Shown here: positions 59,160 through 64,000 of the stretch, one piece after another | Position numbering within the stretch: position 1 is the first letter of the stretch | Layout of the letters: each line of letters starts with the position of its first letter | From: Pedobacter sp. SYSU D00535 | GTDB lineage: Bacteria; Bacteroidota; Bacteroidia; Sphingobacteriales; Sphingobacteriaceae | DNA length: 64,000 bases | Assembly (NCBI RefSeq): GCF_017355855.1 | Contig: NZ_JAFEWD010000001.1 | Span: 434,001-498,000, forward strand | Direction: 5' to 3' | Made by a program: the position numbers and the translations under genes | Notes under the pieces: generated by a model | The model's input: the letters and a program-made list of their open reading frames with translations, nothing else | Database searches by the model: none | Told to the model about the DNA's origin: nothing

Positions 59160-59624
59160 TTAGGCAGCAACCAAGTGTCGGATATAAATTTCAACCCGAA
59201 TGGTAACACAGAGCCGCTGCTCTCTGTCAAACATCTCTATTTCAAAAGGTTGTACTACCTTTCCTAGATCAAGCAGCTCTTTAATCAATCTATCCAAATC
59301 TTCTTCGGGTATCGCTACATCAAAGGTCAGGTTCGAATTTCCAGGTTTGAGAAAGTTCACCTCCGACTTTTTCACCCAGATAATACAATTCAATCCCTTC
59401 CGTCTCAACAGTTGATACAACAAAACGGGATATACAGGGTCTGCACCGCTAAAGATAGTGCCGCCAAAAATTGAACGATTGTAATTGATGTTTAATATCG
59501 AACGAAATATTTTTACGGAAGCACCACAAAACCCCTTATCAATTTTTTTAACCCATACTCTTTGTAATAGCAGGGGCGGATATGCCCTTAAGGCCCATTT
59601 TAACACCCTTTCAGAAACAAGCAT
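59160..59624 (-). CDS. DUF4442 hotdog-fold protein (thioesterase-like)
   Basis: A 154-residue protein resembling the PaaI/DUF4442 hotdog group: NYNRSIFGGTIFSGADPVYP is the family core near residue 48, with alternating strands to the C-terminus. A thioesterase role is usual for the fold but catalytic residues cannot be certified. It is 33 bases upstream of the AlbA_2 gene on the same strand. Confidence 0.8.
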   Translation of the reverse strand: MLVSERVLKWALRAYPPLLLQRVWVKKIDKGFCGASVKIFRSILNINYNRSIFGGTIFSGADPVYPVLLYQLLRRKGLNCIIWVKKSEVNFLKPGNSNLTFDVAIPEEDLDRLIKELLDLGKVVQPFEIEMFDREQRLCVTIRVEIYIRHLVAA

Positions 59625-59750
59625 ACAAGACGAATATGCTCAAAAAGATCCGTTTAAACGAATTTTAATATTCAATCATTAAACAAATTCCTTGCCCAGC
59701 GGTTAAGTAAGTTGGATCAAAAAAAACATTAAAACTAAAAACATCTGTCT

Positions 59751-60131
59751 ATGAAAACTAAAGCTTTGAAACTTGCAATCGCATCACTTGGAATTGCATT
59801 TTCGGTGGCTGCCTGCTCAGGAGGCCAAAACAATAACGCGACCGATACAGCCGGAACAGAAGACGGCTTAGGTACGGATACCATGATGACCGACACAGCC
59901 GGAACCGGTACTGCACCAGGCGGTGGAGTTGGAGAAGGTGGTATTGGTACTGGTACTGGTACTGACACCGGTGGAACTGGTACTGGAACAGGTACAGGCA
60001 CTGGAACCGGCACAGGTGGAACTGGTACTGGTACAGGTACAGGCGGAACTGGAACCGGAACTGGAACTGGAACCGGAACTGGAACTGGAACTGGAACCGG
60101 AACTGGAACTGGTACGACTCCAGCACCTTAA
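59751..60131 (+). CDS. Lipoprotein with long Gly-Thr repeat tail
   Basis: A 126-residue lipoprotein. Lipobox SVAAC places the lipidated Cys at residue 22, followed by a short Asn/Asp/Thr-rich part; from about residue 65 to 121 it is almost only Gly-Thr pairs, ending TTPAP. The tail must be flexible and has no fold I recognise. The coding sequence is a degenerate six-base repeat (GGNACN), so slippage would change length by Gly-Thr pairs without shifting frame. A terminator follows. Confidence 0.75.
   Translation: MKTKALKLAIASLGIAFSVAACSGGQNNNATDTAGTEDGLGTDTMMTDTAGTGTAPGGGVGEGGIGTGTGTDTGGTGTGTGTGTGTGTGGTGTGTGTGGTGTGTGTGTGTGTGTGTGTGTGTTPAP
59945..60112 (+). repeat. Degenerate hexanucleotide repeat GGNACN inside the lipoprotein gene
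   Basis: Units such as GGTACT, GGAACT and GGAACC recur with a six-base period, interrupted by a few extra Gly codons. Third-base variety shows selection on the Gly-Thr protein pattern as well as possible recent slippage in the nearly uniform 3' part. Confidence 0.85.
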
Positions 60132-60151
60132 GCATTAAATCCTAATTAACG

Positions 60152-60184
60152 AAGTAGCGGCGGCTGTCTCGCTGGCCGCTACTT
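60152..60184 (+). terminator. Terminator after the Gly-Thr lipoprotein gene
   Basis: Perfect ten-base stem, AAGTAGCGGC at 60152-60161 with GCCGCTACTT at 60175-60184. The following sequence is only moderately T-rich. Confidence 0.7.
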
Positions 60185-60238
60185 ACTTATATTCCCTAAT
60201 ATTTATTTTCTTTGTAGTTTCAAAACCCACGAGACTAC

Positions 60239-61495
60239 ATGAGCAAACCCGAGTCTTCCAAGAGAAACATCATTCTTCTTATTATCGTTGCCGCATTAGG
60301 TTACTTCGTAGATATTTATGACCTGGTTCTTTTTTCTGTTGTCAGGATCGAGAGTTTTCACGACATCGGTATTAAGGAGGATAAAATGAGGGTGATGGGC
60401 GAGTATGTACTGAACATGCAAATGGGAGGCCTATTGCTCGGCGGTATTATATGGGGAATAATAGGGGACAAACTAGGCAGAATTAAAGTGCTGTTCGGAT
60501 CTATTCTTTTATACTCATTAGCCAATATCGCTAACGGCCTGGTAACCGACATTAATTCTTACGCTATTATCCGATTCATTGCCGGGATTGGTTTGGCCGG
60601 GGAATTGGGTGCTGGAATAACGCTAATTAGCGAAACCATGCGCAAAGAACACAGAGGCTATGGTACTATGCTCGTTGCTGGTGTTGGCGTACTTGGTGCA
60701 TTGGCAGCAGTGGCGGTATCGCAGCATTTTAGTTGGCAGACTTCTTATTTTGTTGGCGGCGGAATGGGGCTACTTCTTCTGCTACTTCGAATTGGAACAT
60801 TCGAATCTGGAATGTTTAAGAGCGTATCGGAAAGCAATGTTTCCAAAGGAGATATCAGGATACTTTTTACTAATCGGGAGCGCTTTCTTAAATACTTATA
60901 TTGCATTTGCATTGGCCTCCCCATCTGGTTTGTAGTAGGAATACTGGTAACACAATCACCAGAATTTGGAAAAGCTTTAGGAGCTCCGCAAACACTAAGC
61001 GCCGCTACTGGAATCATGTTTACTTACATTGGTATCTCTGTAGGCGACATTTTCGCTGGTTTATTTGCACAACTAACCAAGTCACGAAAAGCTACCGTTT
61101 TTGTCTTTCAGATTCTGATAATAATTTCCTCGACCATTTACCTTAGTAGCACAGGCTTGACTAACTCAGCCTTCGTTTGGCTATGCTTATTTATGGGCTT
61201 TGCTGTAGGATACTGGGCTACATTTGTCACCATATCTGCAGAGCAATTCGGAACTAACATTCGTTCGACCGTTACAACCACAGCTCCTAATTTTGTAAGA
61301 GGGGCTCTTATTCCCACCACTTTTCTATTTGAGTTCTTCGTTAAACAGTTTGGAATAATTTACAGCGCTTACATTGTTGTCTTTCTTTTAACCGCGATAG
61401 CCATGTTCGCATTGAGTCAGCTAAAGGAAAGCTTTAGCAAAGACTTGGACTATCTGGAGGAAGACGCGACAGGTCAGCACAACATACTTTCCTAA
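60239..61495 (+). CDS. MFS transporter (sugar-porter/metabolite:H+ symporter-like)
   Basis: A 418-residue inner-membrane protein with twelve hydrophobic segments. The loop 2-3 signature is GDKLGRIKVLFGS near 80; RFIAGIGLAGELGAGITL marks helix 4. Helix 1 carries Asp-Ile-Tyr-Asp (YFVDIYDL), as in the metabolite:proton symporter group. Substrate is unknown; such proteins carry organic acids, sugars or aromatic acids. It lies before hemF, 43 bases away, but a functional link is not obvious. Confidence 0.85.
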   Translation: MSKPESSKRNIILLIIVAALGYFVDIYDLVLFSVVRIESFHDIGIKEDKMRVMGEYVLNMQMGGLLLGGIIWGIIGDKLGRIKVLFGSILLYSLANIANGLVTDINSYAIIRFIAGIGLAGELGAGITLISETMRKEHRGYGTMLVAGVGVLGALAAVAVSQHFSWQTSYFVGGGMGLLLLLLRIGTFESGMFKSVSESNVSKGDIRILFTNRERFLKYLYCICIGLPIWFVVGILVTQSPEFGKALGAPQTLSAATGIMFTYIGISVGDIFAGLFAQLTKSRKATVFVFQILIIISSTIYLSSTGLTNSAFVWLCLFMGFAVGYWATFVTISAEQFGTNIRSTVTTTAPNFVRGALIPTTFLFEFFVKQFGIIYSAYIVVFLLTAIAMFALSQLKESFSKDLDYLEEDATGQHNILS

Positions 61496-61538
61496 ATATC
61501 TTCTGTTTTATTTTCTATAGAAAAAGCATCTTTGCAGG

Positions 61539-62435
61539 ATGATAAGCAGAGAAAGCATCGCCTTAGAATATCAGAAAATCCAGGACGAAATATGTTCCGG
61601 CCTTGAAGCACTTGATGGCCGAGCGAGGTTCGAGGAAGAAGTTTGGGAAAGGGAAGGAGGCGGAGGCGGGAGAACCCGGATCATTCAAAAAGGTGAGGTG
61701 CTCGAAAAAGGAGGGGTGAATTTCTCCGCCGTCTACGGTAAGTTGCCTGAGCCGGTTAAGCAATCTTTCAAGGTGGAAGACGACGACTTTTTCGCCACCG
61801 GCGTTTCTATTGTAATTCATCCTAATCATCCGCTTGTACCAATCATTCATATGAATATCAGGTACTTTGAGATGAATGAAGACTTGCGATGGTTTGGGGG
61901 CGGAATAGATCTTACGCCCCATTATGTTTTCGAGGACGATGCCCGTTTTTTTCATAACTCCCTAAAAAACGTATGCGACAAATTCAACAAGAACTTCTAT
62001 AGCAAATTCAAAACCTGGGCTGATAACTACTTCTTTATTAAACACAGAAATGAAACCCGGGGAATTGGAGGTATATTTTATGATCGACTTAATCCGGCAT
62101 CGGCGGAAATCGGCTGGCCGGAGATTTTTGAATTTTCAAAAGCAGTAGGCCGGTCTTTTGTCCCCATTTATACCGAGTTGGTGAACAAAAACCGCTATGA
62201 CGTCTTCACAGAAGAACAAAAGCAATGGCAATATCAACGGCGGAGCAGGTATGTAGAGTTTAATTTGGTGTACGATGCCGGCACTAAATTTGGCCTTGAA
62301 ACCAATGGCCGCATAGAATCTATCCTGATGAGTTTGCCGCCTCAAGCCAACTGGGAGTACAACTATCAGCCTGCAGCAGGAAGCGAAGAAGAAAAAACAC
62401 TAAGTCTGCTTAAAAAGGGAATCGACTGGGCCTAA
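61539..62435 (+). CDS. hemF: Oxygen-dependent coproporphyrinogen III oxidase
   Basis: A 298-residue enzyme that decarboxylates two propionates of coproporphyrinogen III using oxygen, in haem synthesis. Family blocks: GGGGGRTRIIQKGEVLEKGG VNFS in two parts, FATGVSIVIHPNHP, IHMNIRYFE, FGGGIDLTPHYV, RGIGGIFYD, and YVEFNLVYDAGTKFGL, which together are unmistakable. Length matches the bacterial enzyme. It shows the organism can make haem with oxygen present. Confidence 0.96.
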   Translation: MISRESIALEYQKIQDEICSGLEALDGRARFEEEVWEREGGGGGRTRIIQKGEVLEKGGVNFSAVYGKLPEPVKQSFKVEDDDFFATGVSIVIHPNHPLVPIIHMNIRYFEMNEDLRWFGGGIDLTPHYVFEDDARFFHNSLKNVCDKFNKNFYSKFKTWADNYFFIKHRNETRGIGGIFYDRLNPASAEIGWPEIFEFSKAVGRSFVPIYTELVNKNRYDVFTEEQKQWQYQRRSRYVEFNLVYDAGTKFGLETNGRIESILMSLPPQANWEYNYQPAAGSEEEKTLSLLKKGIDWA

Positions 62436-62550
62436 ACGGGGTTGTTTATTCGGCTATAACCGCGCTTTTTACTTCTTCTAACATACTTTTTCTGGTTTTA
62501 TCCACACTTAAAACTTTTCAACAGGGAGTCGCGAACCCGCTTATTTTCTT

Positions 62551-62558
62551 ATCTTCGC
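62551..62558 (+). promoter_or_regulatory. Candidate -7 promoter element for gyrA
   Basis: TATCTTCG, a TAnnTTCG variant, 49 bases before the gyrA ATG; no clear -33 element is seen. Confidence 0.35.
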
Positions 62559-62607
62559 AGGTCGCTCTGAAGAGCGAATTAAATTTTCATAAAGGAACGA
62601 TCTAAAG

Positions 62608-64000
62608 ATGGCCGAAGAAACAGAAAACGACAATTTACAACCTGCTAACGACCGCATCATACCTATAAATATCGAAGAAGAAATGAAAGCCGCCTACATC
62701 GACTACTCGATGTCGGTAATTGTTTCTCGTGCACTTCCTGACGTCAGGGACGGGCTAAAGCCTGTACACAGACGTGTTTTATATGGGATGCTGGACTTAG
62801 GTGTTACCAGCGGAAAGCCATACAAAAAGTCTGCACGTATTGTGGGAGACGTTCTTGGAAAATATCACCCTCACGGTGACTCGTCTGTTTATGACACGAT
62901 GGTGCGTATGGCCCAGGACTGGAGTTTACGCTATCCTTTGGTAGACGGACAAGGTAACTTCGGATCAATAGATGGCGATAGTCCGGCAGCGATGCGTTAT
63001 ACAGAGGCAAGGCTTAAAAAGATTGCTGAAGAGATGCTGGCCGATATCAACAAAGATACTATTGACTATCAGCTTAACTTCGACGACTCTATTGAAGAGC
63101 CAACCGTCCTTCCATCAAAAATTCCAAATCTTCTTGTTAATGGAGCTTCTGGTATTGCGGTAGGTATGGCAACGAACATGGCGCCTCACAACTTGAACGA
63201 AGTGATTGACGCTACTGTAGCTTATATCGCCGATCGGGATATCGAGGTTTCCGGTTTAATGCAGTACATCAAAGCCCCTGATTTTCCTACAGGCGGTATC
63301 ATTTACGGCCACAGTGGCGTGAAGGATGCCTACGAGACAGGCCGGGGACGGGTGGTAATGCGCGCCAAAGCCGAAATCGAAACCTATGGTAACGACAGGG
63401 AGCGCATTATAGTAAACGAAATTCCTTATCAGGTTAACAAGGCGATGATGATCGAAAGAACAGCAGAGCTTGTTAATGAGAAAAAAATTGAAGGAATTTC
63501 GGAGATCCGGGATGAGTCTGACAGGGATGGAATGCGCGTCGTATACGAAATAAAACGCGACGCAAACGCCTCTATTGTTTTAAACAACCTGTATAAGTAT
63601 ACCGCGCTTCAAACCTCTTTCAGTATCAATAATATTGCCCTCGTCCATGGCCGGCCAATGTTATTGAACTTGAAGGATCTTATCAGACACTTCGTAGACC
63701 ACCGTCATGAAGTGGTGATTAGAAGAACAAGATTTGAACTGGCAGAGGCTGAGAAACGTGCTCACATTCTTGAAGGTTTACTTATAGCACTGGATCACCT
63801 GGACGAAGTTATTCAGCTGATTCGCAGCTCTCCTACTCCTGAAGATGCTCGTACCGGCCTAATTGAAAAGTTCGGTTTGTCAGACATTCAGGCCCGGGCG
63901 ATCCTCGACATGACGCTGCGTCGGCTGACCGGACTGGAGCGGGATAAAATCAAAGATGAGTACGCTGAGCTGATGAAGACAATCGAGTACTTAAAGTCTG
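62608..64000 (+). CDS. gyrA: DNA gyrase subunit A, 3' end missing
   Basis: The first 464 residues of the DNA-cutting subunit of gyrase; the frame is open to the window end. ATG 62608 follows AAAGGA by eleven bases. The breakage-reunion domain is seen: [20 protein letters not shown], then the quinolone region with [10 protein letters not shown], and the active tyrosine Tyr131 in [10 protein letters not shown]. Positions equal to E. coli Ser83 and Asp87 are Ser92 and Asp96, the quinolone-sensitive residues. The C-terminal wrapping domain that tells gyrase from topoisomerase IV is outside the window, but the N-terminus fits GyrA well. Confidence 0.93.
   Translation, partial: MAEETENDNLQPANDRIIPINIEEEMKAAYIDYSMSVIVSRALPDVRDGLKPVHRRVLYGMLDLGVTSGKPYKKSARIVGDVLGKYHPHGDSSVYDTMVRMAQDWSLRYPLVDGQGNFGSIDGDSPAAMRYTEARLKKIAEEMLADINKDTIDYQLNFDDSIEEPTVLPSKIPNLLVNGASGIAVGMATNMAPHNLNEVIDATVAYIADRDIEVSGLMQYIKAPDFPTGGIIYGHSGVKDAYETGRGRVVMRAKAEIETYGNDRERIIVNEIPYQVNKAMMIERTAELVNEKKIEGISEIRDESDRDGMRVVYEIKRDANASIVLNNLYKYTALQTSFSINNIALVHGRPMLLNLKDLIRHFVDHRHEVVIRRTRFELAEAEKRAHILEGLLIALDHLDEVIQLIRSSPTPEDARTGLIEKFGLSDIQARAILDMTLRRLTGLERDKIKDEYAELMKTIEYLKS

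Noticed and set aside
59945-60112. Possible CRISPR-like or satellite array
   Set aside because: The period is six bases with no spacers and lies in a coding frame.
59758-60135. A minus-strand frame of Gln/Phe/Tyr repeats opposite the Gly-Thr lipoprotein gene
   Set aside because: It exists only because the hexanucleotide repeat lacks stops in several frames; the plus frame has a start, lipobox and terminator.
62608-64000. Quinolone resistance change in gyrA
   Set aside because: The key positions equal to E. coli 83 and 87 are Ser and Asp, the sensitive residues.

Overview
The window comes from a member of the Bacteroidota, most likely a Sphingobacteriaceae-type soil or plant-associated bacterium. 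Evidence for this is a SusC/SusD pair under an ECF sigma/FecR-like anti-sigma pair, many secreted glycoside hydrolases, promoters of the Bacteroidota type (TTTG, about 19 bases, TAnnTTTG), weak Shine-Dalgarno sites and a moderate G+C content. No rRNA, tRNA, insertion sequence, prophage or CRISPR array was seen. The two end genes, a GH127 enzyme and gyrA, run off the window.

Positions 1-31686 form a large polysaccharide utilization locus (PUL). Its first half (1-10542) combines a GH127 enzyme cut by the window edge, a RuBisCO-like protein, a DUF1537 acid-sugar kinase, an Asp/Glu-racemase-family protein, a BASS-family transporter, a sialate-O-acetylesterase-type esterase and a DUF5703 protein. 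After a few small genes and a response regulator, the second half (11899-31686) encodes sigma factor, anti-sigma factor, SusC with an STN signalling domain, SusD, a uronidase-like enzyme, an (alpha/alpha)6-barrel hydrolase, GH28, GH95 and GH2. GH127, GH28, GH95, GH2 and an esterase together suggest a complex pectin, possibly rhamnogalacturonan II. The RuBisCO-like protein and kinase resemble the OiaX/OiaK (or OiaT/OiaK) pair of D-apiose catabolism, so the locus may join extracellular cleavage to intracellular use of an unusual branched sugar. Between anti-sigma gene and susC the minus strand carries a promoter-like motif and an intrinsic terminator, consistent with a small antisense RNA.

Positions 31685-50588 are mixed housekeeping and accessory genes: AlkB-like oxygenase, a DnaQ-type exonuclease coupled to a cNMP/CBS/DUF294 protein, malate:quinone oxidoreductase, an ABC-F ATPase, an alpha/beta hydrolase, a DUF72 protein, a GH3 enzyme with a LacI-like operator in front, a 7TMR-DISM histidine kinase, a second ECF sigma operon and an M23 peptidase. 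A 63-codon gene with its own terminator is unexplained.

Positions 50871-64000 are mostly core metabolism: kdsB, a deoxynucleoside kinase, trpS, an acyltransferase, gatC, the trpD-F-B-A operon, hemF and gyrA. The trp operon is preceded by a 15-codon leader peptide with three consecutive Trp codons and an intrinsic terminator, which is the layout of a transcription attenuator. A lipoprotein made mostly of Gly-Thr repeats lies upstream of an MFS transporter.
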